DNA of 64,000 nt from contig CM042151.1 of the NCBI GenBank assembly GCA_023376005.1, positions 80,200,917 through 80,264,916 on the forward strand, written 5' to 3'. The translations under genes were made by a program, and so were the position numbers. How positions within the stretch are numbered: the stretch's first letter is position 1; every line of letters starts with the position of its first letter. The notes beneath the pieces were generated by a model that was not told the DNA's origin, searched no databases, and saw nothing but the letters and a program-made list of their open reading frames with translations. This document shows positions 33,561 through 45,281 of the stretch, piece by piece. The stretch is from Doryteuthis pealeii. Taxonomy: Eukaryota > Mollusca > Cephalopoda > Myopsida > Loliginidae.

Positions 33561-35395
33561 GGTTAAGGTGGTGGTAGACTTATGTCCCTTTTTTACCACT
33601 TGAAATCATCCCTTCTTTTAGAGTGGGGAACAGTTTTTTTTTTCATTGGAACCGTTAATAACGTGGGTGTTGTTGCTGTTGATGATTTTGGAGGAGCCTT
33701 TTTAGTGTAGACATTCACCATATATGCCTGCTGTTTACTAACCAAGCAATGAGTTTTCTGTTTGTCTCTAAAAGCCAGTTTCTCAGGGATTGCTTCAAAC
33801 CCCTCTCTTCTGAACCTAATGTTAAAGATGTACTCTGGGGACTATACCTTTACCTTTTCATAAAAGGTGTACACTTCCTCAATGTTCCTGAAGAATACCA
33901 CTGGATGTCCGGGCGTTATTTCAATGGGGATGTTAAAGATGGACACCTTCATCCTGCTGCATCCCAGATACTCCGGTTGTAACTGAAGGTTCTTATTTGT
34001 AAGGTCTTTTGTGGACAGCCTCACTTCTTCTACAGAGGTAGGTCTCTCTCTCTCTCTTTAACCCCTTGAGCCTCTTAGTGTTTGTGTTTGAGGCTACCAG
34101 GACTCAGACTCCAGAATCCTGGACTGTAGCTCTCTGCAAGTCTTGGGTACCGGCTTTATGATGTTTCCATTAATGTAGTTCTTATTTTTGTTTAAGTGCT
34201 CTTTCGGAGTTAACTAGGTGGTTGTAGGTTTCCAGTTGGGATAACCCACCTTCTTTGGTCAATGTTGTCCAGCAGGCAACAACGAACTGTTCTGAACTTG
34301 TTCTGTGTCTGTTGGTTGCTCTAGGAAATGGCAGACAATGACGGTCAGACTCCACACCCTATTAACAATATTTGGGGCTCTTTGACTATATCCGCTGATT
34401 AGTATTTGGGTGTTACTGCTTACGTCTTTTATTCAGGTATCTGCCTTTGCTCTGTGGTCCGGTGCCACCGGAGATCCACCATAACTTGGTGCCTTTTTGG
34501 CCACCATGTGACCGGATACTTCACTTTCTTTTGGAATCTTGCTGACCTCAACCTCGGATAGGCTTATCACTGTCTTGTTGCCAAATCGTTTTTATAAAGA
34601 AATATATATCTAAATTAGGTGGGTTATCTCCCTTGGTTTATATACCTTTTTAAACCAACCAATCACTGGCACCAGAAATCAAAGATAAGTATCTTCCTCT
34701 TTTCAACCAACATCTTTAATTAAGTGAACTAATATTATTATTTCATATAATACAATATAGCCGCAAATAGAACAATTTGTTTGTGATGGAAATTATTGAC
34801 ACTATATTTTATTTTATATGACTATAATATAACATTCTTTGAAACTCCAAGTTGTTTTATGTGTTTCCTGTTATTAACTTTTATTAATTAAAGTTATAAT
34901 TAAATGTTATCACCCTAACCATATTTTACAGCTTAAACCGCCATATTTTTGGGTGTCTGGTTGTAGGTCAGGGTATCCACAGCTATGAGGATTTGTGGGA
35001 CTCGTATAATTCCCAGGTGATAAGCAAGTAAATTCAGATGAAAGAAGATGAGAACAACAATTGAAGATAAAAAAACATTTATTCAAAAAGGTACAAAAAG
35101 GTTGCAAACTTGATGGCACTTGCTGCAGACTTATCTTGCTGAGGGTGATGGTGAAGGAAGCACAGAAAAACATGACTCACTGGTTGACTGCCCAACATAA
35201 GGTGATTTTCGTCAAGGAATTTAATTTAGGTGCCAATATCATATATTGGCGATTTGCCCTCTGGTACCAGGGGTTGATAATTTAACCATAATTTTTCTGA
35301 TACAGCACTCGAATAGTATACAAAATATTGGTCCAAAATTGGAGCTCTGACTAAATTTTACTCTTGAGAATGTCCCTTCACATGCTGAGTTAAAA
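33561..35395. other. Intergenic, GC-richer, no gene recognised
   Basis: A long stretch with normal base composition for coding DNA but only short frames. GGTTATCTCCCTTGG at 34622 echoes the motif before the ZNF first exons but no GTAAGT donor follows at the expected distance. TTTAACCCCTTGAGCC at 34059 resembles a TTAA-flanked piggyBac-type end. Two (TC) repeats lie near 34046. Identity unknown; an old LTR element or DNA transposon is possible. Confidence 0.35.
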
Positions 35396-35396
35396 A

Positions 35397-35448
35397 AAAG
35401 AAAATATTTAGCCCAAATTCCTGCACATTTGGGCTAAATATTTTCTTT
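35397..35448. repeat. Perfect 22-bp hairpin
   Basis: Arms 35397-35418 and 35427-35448 are exact complements (core ATATTTAGCCCAAAT) around the eight-base loop TCCTGCAC. Confidence 0.9.
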
Positions 35449-35589
35449 AAATAAATGACACTCTCTCATGCACAATTTTATTGACACAAATAGTTCATGA
35501 ATTTGAGTTTGAGCATATAGCCCCGAGTTTTTTTGGGATGTGGGGGGAGTGGTCATCAGAGAAACTGTTGCTGTTTTTGATATATAAGG

Positions 35590-35900
35590 CGTCTGGTAAA
35601 TGGTCACTTCTACTTATAGACTCGCCGATAACCATGTGGCCAACCTATTGACCAACCACTGGCAGTATTCTGCTGCTGATATTATTATTTATACTGTTCT
35701 GGTCATACCTAATCATAACTACTTGGATCTTCGTGGACGACAGAACGTAGGATTATATAACCCAGGACTTATTCACTTACCAAAGGATTCTATAACTCCG
35801 GACTTACTTATTTACTTTGAGTTCTTTACAACTGGCCAAGGATGGCAGCCAGATACTTAACAGAAACATTTATGAATAATGAACTATCTTAACTAGACAC
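35590..35900 (+). repeat. Dispersed repeat shared with 47270-47540 (LTR-like)
   Basis: CTTATAGACTCGCCGATAAC, TTGACCAACCACTGGCAGTA and CCAAAGGATTC match 47272-47340 and 47470. Both are more GC-rich than the surroundings. Class uncertain. Confidence 0.45.
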
Positions 35901-36309
35901 ATTCTTGGATCATTCATACTTATTGTTGTAGGGTCAAAATAAGACAAACGACTGGTAACAATGTAGACAAATGTATTGAACAAAAGAGTAGAAATTTACA
36001 GCAAGAAAGTGGAGATTGCATCCGACCAATAGAGTTACGAGCTAACTCACATTTGCTTCATCAAGCCACAATTGTTGCTATTACTTATAGTAGCTGTAGG
36101 CACATTCCATTATTGTCCATAGGTTATATCACCTATAACACTTATGATAATATGTTCGCGATATCATCTTCCAGACTAACTTGCACCAAAATCACTCATT
36201 CTCTCTATGGACTATTCTACTTAAAAAACAAAAAAAAACTTCTGAAACTGCAATTTTATTTACAATTGATGATGCGGCTGAGGGAAAAATAAAACCCCAA
36301 AAGAAAAAA

Positions 36310-36540
36310 GGTACCATAGACCTTTAAGCACCCCTTTTTGATCTCAATTAAGAAAGGACATATTTTTCATTTACACCGTCAATATCCGGTTGTTTTAACA
36401 GACGATTTTTAGATTTAAAAAAAAAATCATAAAACTAATCCCTAACCCCTAACAAACAACCGGATATTGATGGTGTAAATGAAAAACATGTCCTTTCTTA
36501 ATTGAAATCAAAAAGGGGGTGCCTAAAGGTAATATGGTCC
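36310..36540. repeat. Palindromic MITE, copy 1 (family F4)
   Basis: GGTACCATAGACCTTTAAGC at the left end is mirrored by TGCCTAAAGGTAATATGGTCC-type sequence at the right. The inner pair TCAATATCCGGTTGTTTTAA and AACCGGATATTGATGGTG forms the stem. The centre has a short AACCCCTAACAAAC stretch. Other copies: 60464, 61014, 62322. No coding content. Confidence 0.9.
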
Positions 36541-36894
36541 GAAAAAAGGAACTAAATAGAATTGAGGACAGATTTTGCAGTCACTGCGTTCTAGATGGAT
36601 TGCTGATTGTTTCCCAGGCATAAAGCCCGAAAACAGTCCATCTTAAAGTAGGAATGAATTTCTATAAGTTACAAAAAAAAAAAAAAAAAAACACTTGTTT
36701 GTTCTGGCGATCATGCTCTTTTATTATGTGACTGGTCTCGGAGAAATTTGCATATGCTAATCTCGCCAATTCTCTTGGCTTCGAGATGATGACTTTGACA
36801 TTATGACTTTGGAGTGGTCATATTTCTTTTACTGAGTTTTTTTCCCCACTCTGTCCTTACACGTCAGATATATGCAGATGTGCTTTGTCCCCAA
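36541..36894. other. Upstream of ZNF-4 exon 1
   Basis: Contains an A run at 36671-36690 and no gene. The TTAATTATCTCCC motif found before the other first exons is not present here. Confidence 0.45.
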
Positions 36895-36977
36895 ATGTCA
36901 GACATTTTCTCTTCTATATTGATTTAAAATTAATCTTTGCTCTACTGTCACAGTTAAACGAAAGAAAAGCGAAACAG
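36895..36977 (+). other. ZNF-4 predicted exon 1
   Basis: Ends AACGAAAGAAAAGCGAAACAG followed by GTAAGTAAAACATCACACTTAAC, the clearest donor of the set and well aligned with 10357, 22794 and 63097. The upstream boundary is unknown and the usual upstream motif is missing. A frame from 36885 runs through the donor, but it is not conserved in the other copies. Confidence 0.6.
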
Positions 36978-37299
36978 GTAAGTAAAACATCACACTTAAC
37001 TTTTTGGTTTGGAAATATTTTTCCCTTTTCTCTAGGTACTACCAAAATACATCATGTGATCAGTTTAGGCCATTTTGAAGGAAGAAATGTAAATATTTTA
37101 AAACTTGTTTTTAAAAATCTCGCAAAAAAAGAAATAACAAACATAAAGAGTTGTTACAAAGAAAAACAGATAATTCAAAGATCAAATTATCCGATTGGGA
37201 AAAAAATTACTCACCGTTATCTTGAAAAATAAGTAAAACAGTCCATTTTTATACAACACGGTCAGTTTCTTTATTGATATCTTTTAACAGAATTCTGTA

Positions 37300-37850
37300 T
37301 TCATGGTTCCTTTACAACAAAAAAAAAAACTCTAGCATAGAAACTTATAAAAATCTTCTGATATAATTATTCAGGCTCTTATCTTTATAGAAAAAAACTA
37401 AAAATCGTTTTTTGTCGGTTTATTTTTTTCATATTTCATAAAATAAAATAGTGTGGAGGGTAGAACTCATAAAAAATATTTCCCCTAATATATTTTATGA
37501 AAAAACTATTTCCGACATATTTTCATCAAAGGTATGTAATTATGGAAATTTCCGTGAAAACCAGACCATTACTTGATTTTTTCATAGAATTTTTAAAAAA
37601 AATTGTTTTTGGCTACGTTAAATTTCAGTTGATTTAACGGTGCAAAAATGTAATCATTGTTTTTTGTTCATAATTTTCATTATTTTCATAAGCTGAAATT
37701 TTTAAAAAAATCATCAAGAGTTTGTTTAATGTTTCTTCTTTCGAATGGATAAAAATTTTTCAAGATAATATTAACCTTTATGCAGGGTTCATTGTGTTAA
37801 ACATAGTGGGGGGGATTTCACAAGGAAAATTGGTGGCACTTACTTTTCTC
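37300..37850. repeat. Family F1 extended copy
   Basis: 37300-37660 is the diverged reverse complement of about 390-750, and 37660-37850 matches the left arm of 1-375 (GTTCATAATTTTCATTATTT; GGTTCATTGTGTTAAACATA). Order and orientation show that the arm and the flank belong to one element of at least 550 bases. Confidence 0.7.
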
Positions 37851-38094
37851 TAAGGTTGTAACTAACTTATTTCAAATTTTAAAAACCTATCTCGCGGATT
37901 AAATTAGTTTTAAATTAGTCATTTTTTTTTTTTATTAAATTTATTAAATAGCGTCAGAAAAATTTTTTTTAATAAAGTTTTACGGATTTTCAGAAAAATA
38001 TTATTAATAAAAAAGCATTAAAAGCTATTACAACACATGAAATACACGTATAGTAGTTACTGGCAAAATGAGCCGAAAATGCGTTTTTGACAAA

Positions 38095-39100
38095 ATTACT
38101 TTAGTCCCCCCTACAGAAAATAATTTACCAAAAATCAGGAAATTATCAGATTTTAATGAAATTTTCAGTGTTTATTTATCATTGAATGATCTTTATAATG
38201 CATTATTTATTTTATTTCAAAACTTTCTCATTCTTTTTAGATCACTTAATTTTGACCCTTATGTTGTGGGCGTAATATTTTTGCGTGTTAGTCATTTTCG
38301 ATACTAATTATACAGTATAAATAAAGAGATAAAAGACCGAAGTTATGAATAGAAACAAACAAAAAAAATTACGGTGGCTTTTCTATGAGAAAATAAGTAC
38401 CGAAAATTGAAAAATAAAATGTAAAAAATAATAAATAATTAATTTTTTGGAGATTTCTTTTTTACTCATTTCGATAATTATTTAATTGGCTATTATCTTA
38501 TAAAAGAAAAAAATTATACATTGATATTTTTTATGCTTAAAAAGGGGGGGGGCATTTTCAATAGAGTTTTTCTTTAAAACTTATTACTTTATGTGTCTAA
38601 AATAAGGTTTGCATTAAATAGATATTTATTTCTAGAATCTAAAAATATAACATTTTAAACTTAACATCAGGCTTTTCACATTTTAAATGAATTTTATATA
38701 TTAATTTTTCATAGCAAAAATACTAAATTAAAGTTTTGAAATAAAATAACTGATGCATTATAAAATTCATTAATAAATCAATACTGAAAATTTCATTAAA
38801 ATCGGATAATTACCTGATTTTTGGTAAAATTTTTTGCAATCGCGAATGTTACATAAAAATTGTAAACAAGCGCGTAAAACCATTGAAAAATAGACAGAAT
38901 GGCAGATTGCGTCAAAATTGACCAAAACAAATCGTTTTAAATCTATTAAAAATAAACTGCATATGTAATATTTTTTTTTATGGTTATTATGTTACTACTT
39001 ATCGATTTTGACAAAATTTGACCTTAAATAATAGATTTAATTATTTTTAATTCGCTTTTAAAACTCGTAGCAGACGATTTTATTGCCAGTACCTATGTTA
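38095..39100. repeat. Inverted pair of the intron block shared by ZNF paralogues
   Basis: 38110-38220 (AAAAATCAGGAAATTATCAG; TTTATAATGCATTATTTATT) is mirrored by 38745-38830 (GATGCATTATAAAATTCATT; CGGATAATTACCTGATTTTT). 38930-39095 continues with the ATTTGACCTTAAATAATAGA block seen at 11180 and 51040. The two halves are about 530 bases apart. Confidence 0.7.
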
Positions 39101-39279
39101 ATAAATTCACTAAAAATATCTAAGTTTCCAATTTTATTACATGACCGTTTTTTTTACTCGTTTTTTCTTTAGTGGGGCACATAGGCACCAGCTGGCTGAC
39201 AGTACCAGCTGTGACTAAGGGATGGCCCATCAAAATACTGAATAGGTTCATTGTTACCTAATCTCGGTGATCTATCGGG

Positions 39280-39283
<4 letters not shown>

Positions 39284-39316
<33 letters not shown>

Positions 39317-39341
39317 TTTGATTGTCTGTCTCTCTTTTTCG

Positions 39342-39373
<32 letters not shown>
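39284..39373. repeat. Microsatellites (TC)n and (CA)n
   Basis: (TC)n at 39284-39314 and (CA)n at 39346-39373. Confidence 0.95.
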
Positions 39374-39378
<5 letters not shown>

Positions 39379-39889
39379 TCTTGCTTTCACACACACACAT
39401 ACATTTCAAACACTTGAGGATTTTATGTGTATAAAAAAAATTCATAAAATTTGAAAAATATATTTTGTAAACTAACTTTATGAAAAAAATTATGGTAAAA
39501 TTCAAGTTTAATATATTTATATCAACTTGAACTTTACAATTAAATTTTATATCAATGCCAAAAAATTATTTTTTTTATCTTATTTTATAAAAAGATATTT
39601 TCGTGTTCCCTTGACTCATAAATGGATTTACATAAAAAAACAAAACAACAAAACAAATAAAAAGTCGATACATTTTTCAGGGCCGTTAATACGTAGTCAT
39701 TAAGTCACAAGAAATAAGTCACAATTAGTTTATGGTGGCCGGTTAGGGTTAAGTTTTGTAGAGAAATGTGATATTAATTTGAGCTCGAATTAACTGTTTT
39801 TCTTTGTAAGAACTGTTTATGTTCGTTATTTCTTTTTTGCTTGATTTTTTTTTTTACAAAACTAAATACGTGTCTATATTGCTTAAAAC

Positions 39890-40190
39890 TAGATGGTTTC
39901 TTTTGGGTAATTTTCACCTTTAGATGTCAAAATTCCTAGCATAGAATTGTGCGTGCGCATTATCTGAAATGAACTTAATTGTTATTAAGAACACATTTTA
40001 TGATATTTTTGTGTAAAAGCATGCAATTGTATTGTTTTCGAAAAAGTTTCAAGATTTGTTTATTTCACACGGAGACTTTCAAAATAGCTACCGGCTTGGT
40101 TCAAAGTGAAAGTCAAGGGAGGTTACTCTAATTGCCTTATTTGCTTGGAATTTAGCCAACTAAAGGTGAAAATTACCATGGTTTCTTTCA
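39890..40190. repeat. Short terminal-inverted-repeat element related to palindrome F5
   Basis: Ends GGTAATTTTCACCTTTAG (about 39906-39923) and its complement CTAAAGGTGAAAATTACC (about 40160-40177) are inverted repeats. Inside, GCGCATTATCTGAAATGAAC and ATTAAGAACACATTTTATGA match the spacer and right arm of 11994-12388. No coding content. Confidence 0.75.
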
Positions 40191-40238
40191 CCTAATTTAC
40201 TTGTGTCAATAATATTGTTTTGAATTAGTTGCTTTGTT

Positions 40239-41090
40239 TTGCATCATTTTCTTTTCTTTTTCTATTTCTTTTTTTTTCATTTTGAGTTAAAATCAAGACG
40301 TAATGATAGCACGGATTCTCTTGACTCTCTCACGCCATCCATCCCTATCAGTTATCACTCTTGCTTGGTCCTCTGGATGGCACCCTCTGATCAAACATTG
40401 CTGACGAATGTATGTTTTTGCTGGTCGTCACTGATGTGTCCCTGTGTAGGTGTCCATTGGAGAAGATCACTTATAAGTTCGTTCTCACGCCTTAAGCAGT
40501 GCGCGCATGTCTTGTTTGTCTTAATTGAATGTTTTATGAGATGTGAGGTAAGTGACTGTACAGATTTTGTTTTGTTAGGTACTGTTTCCCTGATTTGTTC
40601 AAAACGGCACACAGTATCCTTGTGTAGTTCACATCTAGCCCTTTTTCCAGGTGTTTAATCTAGTAGGGGACAGGTTGGTTGCCCCTAGCTGTGTTTTAAG
40701 GATGTCTACAAGAATGATCTCAGGTGTTTTGGTATTACCCCTTCCAGCTGGGAAAGTCAGGCTCAGGACTACCCTCAGTGGCGACAGGTTCTCCGTAGCA
40801 GATAGTTCATGTCTGAGGTCACCCTGGTGCAACACCATAGAGCCAAGAAGTCCAGAAGAAAGTGGCAGCAACAAAGCACCGGCACAGCAACATCATCAGG
40901 AACAGCTTTCATATGTGACATCTGTGGTCGAGAATGTTTTTCGAACATTGGACTTCACAGTCGCGGGAGGTGCTGTAACTTCAGGGGCACAAGAACTATA
41001 TAGTCTTCCGAGACTGCAATGCCGATGTGTGATGTTTGTTAAAAGTTTGAGTGGTGCAACCATACAATAGTATTGACATGGCTACAGCTT
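40239..41090 (+). pseudogene. LINE 3' remnant with C-terminal finger
   Basis: A frame at 40809-41003 contains F-I-C-D-I-C-G-R-E-C-F-S-N-I-G-L-H-S-R-G-R-C-C, a variant of the C-x2-C...G-L-x-S-H motif at the C-terminus of invertebrate non-LTR reverse transcriptases. Here the usual His is Arg. The flanking GTTTTATGAGATGTGAGGTA and the terminal GTGCAACCATACAATAGTAT recur at 16039-16250. No reverse-transcriptase core remains. The 139-residue frames in this region are not conserved and not credited. Confidence 0.55.
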
Positions 41091-41129
41091 GAAAAAAATC
41101 TAATATAAAAATTATTTCTACCAATTTAG

Positions 41130-41285
41130 TGTCATCAGTATGACGCTAAACTTATTCTTGTGTTGAGGTTCCATTTCTGAAACCGTGTGTAGTACCAGTT
41201 AATTGCAATTACTTCCAGGTCCACTTTGACCCAGAGTTGTCGTACATGTTAGGGCCCCATCTGTGGGTCAAATAGATATGTTAGC
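41130..41285 (+). repeat. Dispersed repeat family D
   Basis: TCAGTATGACGCTAAACTTA, TTCCAGGTCCACTTTGACCC and GGGCCCCATCTGTGGGTCAA in the usual order. Confidence 0.65.
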
Positions 41286-41313
41286 AAGCTAATATAAATT
41301 ATATTTACCAGTT

Positions 41314-42087
41314 TATTGATACACATTAAGTTAATGATAAATCTAACATGAAAAGTATTTTACTAACATATCTATCGCGACTCCTACTTCGCCGCTCATA
41401 TTTTTTCCAAAGTGTATGAACGACTTTTCGTCTCACGTAGTCTAACTCCCTCTGGCATAGAATAACAAACACCGTGGTTAAGGTAGTCTCTTTATTTCTT
41501 TCACCAGAAAGTGTAAAAAACTGAAATAGGAAAGAAAACAGGTTCATAGAACATGTCACAACAATGTCTGAAGAAAGCAATGGATGGGTGTTAATAGAAA
41601 AACTCGGAGGCAGTTCATAGATAAAGACAGTGAAATAATAATGACATACGATAACACCACCAAACAGGCTTAGAAGTTAAGAAAGGTACAAACGAGGGGG
41701 GGGGGCAGAGTCTATGAGAGAAAGTCAATCGAGCGACAAGGGAGTGAACATTACAAAATCTTTCTTAGTGTACAAGGTTCAGCGAAAGGTCAAATAATAT
41801 AGTCAGATACACAAGGTAAAAGTCTATTACAAAATTTAATAAGAAGGTTACTGAGAGTCAAGTGACGTACCTGTTCTCTTTAAGGAAGAACACAGAAAAG
41901 GAATTGTACGTGTGTGGATAAGGCCTTGAATTTACCGCTGAATAATGGTAACCGGAAAAGGGCGGTGAAAATGCAAGAATAGTCCCGTTTAGGAAAAACA
42001 CACAGTTGGTCTAAGGGACGTAACTCTTACCGCAGAATCGTAAATTACAAGCCGAGACAATATCAATACACATAAAGTTAATGAAAA
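41314..42087. mobile_element. Unidentified insertion bounded by imperfect direct repeats
   Basis: TTGATACACATTAAGTTAATG at 41315-41336 recurs as TCAATACACATAAAGTTAATG at about 42062-42083. The roughly 725 bases between are clearly more GC-rich than the flanks. They lack a recognisable frame; the 84-residue minus-strand frame has no known domain. A solo LTR is one option, but ends beginning TG and closing CA with a clear target duplication were not established. Confidence 0.35.
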
Positions 42088-42089
42088 TT

Positions 42090-42415
42090 ATTTCTACCAA
42101 TCTATTAATAGTCAGGAAAAAGAATTTGGTTTTAAAAAATTCTAGTTAAAAGAAAACAAATTGTTTAAAAAGAATTTAGTTTAAAAAAGACTAGTTAAAA
42201 AATTGATTACGATGAATTTGGTTAAAAAAAAATTAGTTCAAAAGTTTTGATTAAAAGAATATAGTTAAAAAAAATCTAGTTAAACAATTTAATCAAAATT
42301 AATTTGGTTAAAAAAAATTACTTACAAAAATTTTGATTAAAGATAATTTATTTTAAAAACAAATCTATTTAAAAAAAGATTGATTCAAAAAAAGATTGAT
42401 TAAAAAAAATGACTC
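42090..42415. repeat. A-rich degenerate minisatellite
   Basis: Many variants of TTAGTTAAAAAAA and ATTTGGTTAAAAAAAA follow one another. Low complexity, no coding content. Confidence 0.7.
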
Positions 42416-42612
42416 ATTCCAAATTATCAGTGCTCCATACAATGTATGTAAACCAATCTATATATTAATACTCATATTCCTCAATTGAACAGTCATTATC
42501 ATCTTGCAACACCCTCTGGTCAAAAATGAGTCTGTCCAAATTATCCAGGATGAAATGCAAAAATGTAAATCCTGATTATCTTGTATTGTTTATCCTACAA
42601 ATTCTTATTTTT

Positions 42613-42905
42613 TATGAGTGTTATCACCTCAACCTAATAATGGACCATTCAGTTTTTTTATTATAAAGAAAGAAAGGGAAGAAAAATAACATGCTATACA
42701 GAAAAAATATAATAAGAAAGAAAGAGAGTAGGGGAAAGATAGAGAGAGTGGTTGAGCATGCAGAAGCAATAATGCTAATCTGTTTCAATCGAATATAATG
42801 AAAAGAAGGAAAGAAGAGAGAGAGAGAGAGTTAAATCAAGATTATCATGCGTTTTACTCATTGAACTATTTAGCAATAGCTCTCAAGTAAAAAATATCAA
42901 CAATA
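42613..42905 (+). repeat. Direct repeat upstream of ZNF-4 exon 2
   Basis: Aligns with 46491-46790 (GAGTGTTATCACCTCA; TAATGCTAATCTGTTTCAAT; AATATAATGAAAAGA). The two copies flank exon 2 and the array of ZNF-4 in the same orientation, about 3.9 kb apart. Confidence 0.75.
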
Positions 42906-43457
42906 AACACGAGATATGGATTTTATTGAAACAAAAAGCATTATGAATACTAGCAACAGAAAACACCGTCCGGGCGTCGTAAAAATTAATTTTTGGAAGA
43001 CATTGCCTGAGAGAGTGGGAGTTAAAAATTCAATGTCAGAGGGTTTGTATCGTAAGTAAGACAAATCCTCATATTTATTAAAGGAGTAAAGGAGTAAAAA
43101 AAAAAATAAAACAATTTGAAATGAAAACTGAGCCCCGTCCCTCTCAAATGAAATGTTGCGTGCATGTAATAATCAAACAATTATTTTGAATATTTTCCAC
43201 ATCAATTTTACACAAAATCGTAGGTATTTATTTATTTGTAAACTTTTTAGTTAACTTCTTGTTACTGTAAAAAAAAAGGACGAGAGTAAAAAACAATTTT
43301 TAAAATTGCTTACTCAAATTTTAGGTGTATATAGCATAAGAATATTGTGACGTAGAGCAATGACGTAGTTTTTGTTACAGACATAAATACAAACAATCTC
43401 TATTATTAATAGATATAATTGTTGTTTTCTAGTATAATATTTCTTTTTAATTCACAG

Positions 43458-43530
43458 ATTTCAATTCAAATGGAGATGAACTGAATTCACTTGATAACCA
43501 TACATTATATAAAGAAAGGTTATTTTCAAG
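43458..43530 (+). other. ZNF-4 exon 2 start
   Basis: Starts after TTTTTAATTCACAG. With a leading G it reads D-F-N-S-N-G-D-E-L-N-S-L-D, aligning with D-I-N-C-S-E-D-E-M-N-L-F of ZNF-2 and ZNF-3. A short ATG frame (M-E-M-N) is also present. Confidence 0.6.
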
Positions 43531-43589
43531 ACAAACAGATTGGTTAAAAATCATAAGTTGAATGACTCTGCATTTTCACATAAAAACAC

Positions 43590-45281
43590 ATACATTTGAG
43601 ACAAATGTGATCCTGGTGAGATGTGTGGGTGATCAATTTCTGTGAATTTTCAATATATACAGACAAACAGATTGGTTAAAAATCATAAGTTGAATGACAC
43701 TGTATTTTCACTCTGTTAAAACCACATACATTCAAGATAACTGTGATTCTAGTGATTATCAATTTCTATGAATTTTCAAATTACAAAAAGACACTAGAAA
43801 TTTTCTTGTAAATTGTGTAGATCAGTATTTTCAGTGAGTCTTGACAAAAACACAAATGATAATCCCCACAAAGGCAACATTTATGAATTATGATTCACAA
43901 CATTTAAACTGAAGACACGCACTAACACTCACTTCCTTGTGTAGTGTATAGGTCATGAATTTCAAACTAATTTTGAAAACATAAACAAAACGCACTGCAG
44001 AGAAATTAAAAGATATGTGAAGTGTGTGAATTTGAATTTCCTTGAGTCTGGATTGAAAAAGACATTTAAAAACATATAGGTGGGAAAAAATTCTCTTGTG
44101 AAGTCTGTGTGTCAGGATTTTCAAAAAGCTCATGTACAAAATTGTATTGGAGAGAAACCCTATAGTTGTGAAGTATGTTGATCAGCTTTTATAGTGACTT
44201 CATCTTTTTGAAAAACATTGAAAAAAAAATTTTTTAAGGTGTGTGTATCAGCATTTTTAAAAGGTTTTAAAAAGAACATAAGAGACACTTTCTGATGTCA
44301 TGGTACATATGAGTATGAATTGCCATTTTGAATTTCAAAACACACTTTAAAAAAAAAACAAATTGTAGGTAAATTTTCTTGTGTGGATTAGGATTTCCAA
44401 AAACCGTTTCGAAAACACACTGCAGAGAAATCAAACCCTTGTGAAGAATTTGATTGTAATTTTCAGAGATCAATATGCTAGAACTCTAAGTACTTGTTTC
44501 CAGACATAAAAGATTCAGATTACTTCTTCATCTTGTCTACAAGTGTTTTTCTTTATACATACCACAGCCTAATATCTCTTCATCTACATCGTATAGCTTT
44601 TATTCATGTCTTTGTAGAACATGATATAAAGATATATTTATAGCAGTCTATGTTAATCTTTGTATTCTTAATGTTTGGGTAAAAAGGTGAACTGCACTTG
44701 CACTCATTTGTATAAGAGGAGATATAAAAGTATATACACTCCTCAAGAAATACTAAAAGTTGAGTATATGCAGTTGTGTATACAAGCATGCATGGATAAG
44801 TATGTCCAGAACATCACAAAAACTTGGTACAAAGAGGAGATAACTCTTTGATTCTTTTGAAAAGTATGAGCAAAAAAAACAAAACAAAATAACTAACGAT
44901 ACATCAAAGATGATTCAATCAAGGAAAGATAATTTGAGAAGGATGAAGAAAGCATTAAAAAGACATGCAAGAACACAGAGATACGAAAAGATACATGTGT
45001 GAAATATTTGGATCACTATTTTCAAGAACTTCACAATTAAATGCACACATGAGAATACACCATGGAGAGAGACCCTGGATCAGCATTTTCAACAAAATCT
45101 GACTTGAAAATATACATGCAGACACACACGGGAGAGAAACCATATGTTTGTGAAGTATGTGGCTCAGAATTTTTACGCAGTTCTAGTTTAAAAAGTTACA
45201 TTCAAATACACACTGGAAAACCCTACACTTGTGAAATGTGTGAATCCTTATTTTCATATTGGTTAGCTTAAAAAAATCCAC
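43590..45281 (+). pseudogene. Eroded and damaged fingers at the start of ZNF-4
   Basis: 43590-44480 holds heavily decayed fingers (TCTTGTGAAGTCTGTGTGTC near 44094; ACCCTATAGTTGTGAAGTAT near 44156). From 44990 fingers are much better: C-E-I-F-G-S-L-F near 44998 with one Cys lost, then a 17-base loss at about 45074 that removes the Cys pair of the next finger and shifts frame. The frame 45062-45271 has three fingers in which the first zinc His is Tyr twice (L-K-I-Y-M, L-K-S-Y-I). A one-base gain near 45266 ends it. The ATG at 45062 is created by the shift and is unlikely to be a true start. Confidence 0.75.

Larger units (their letters stand above)
36978..43457 (+). other. ZNF-4 intron 1 (about 6.5 kb)
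   Basis: The longest intron of the cluster. It holds an F1-related block, shared intron blocks, microsatellites, an F5 element, a LINE remnant, a D repeat and two unidentified insertions, each listed separately. The extra length compared with ZNF-2 (about 2.1 kb) is explained by these insertions. Confidence 0.5.

Noticed and set aside
34622..34645. A seventh ZNF first exon, suggested by GGTTATCTCCCTTGG
   Set aside because: No donor of the GTAAGTAAAAC type follows within 300 bases.
36885..37232. 115-residue frame across the ZNF-4 exon 1 donor
   Set aside because: It reads through a strong conserved GTAAGT donor and is not maintained in the other first-exon copies.
40239..40658. 139-residue plus-strand frame as a membrane protein
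   Set aside because: The Phe run at its start is a T-rich tract, and the rest matches the non-coding 3' part of the LINE seen again at 16039-16250.
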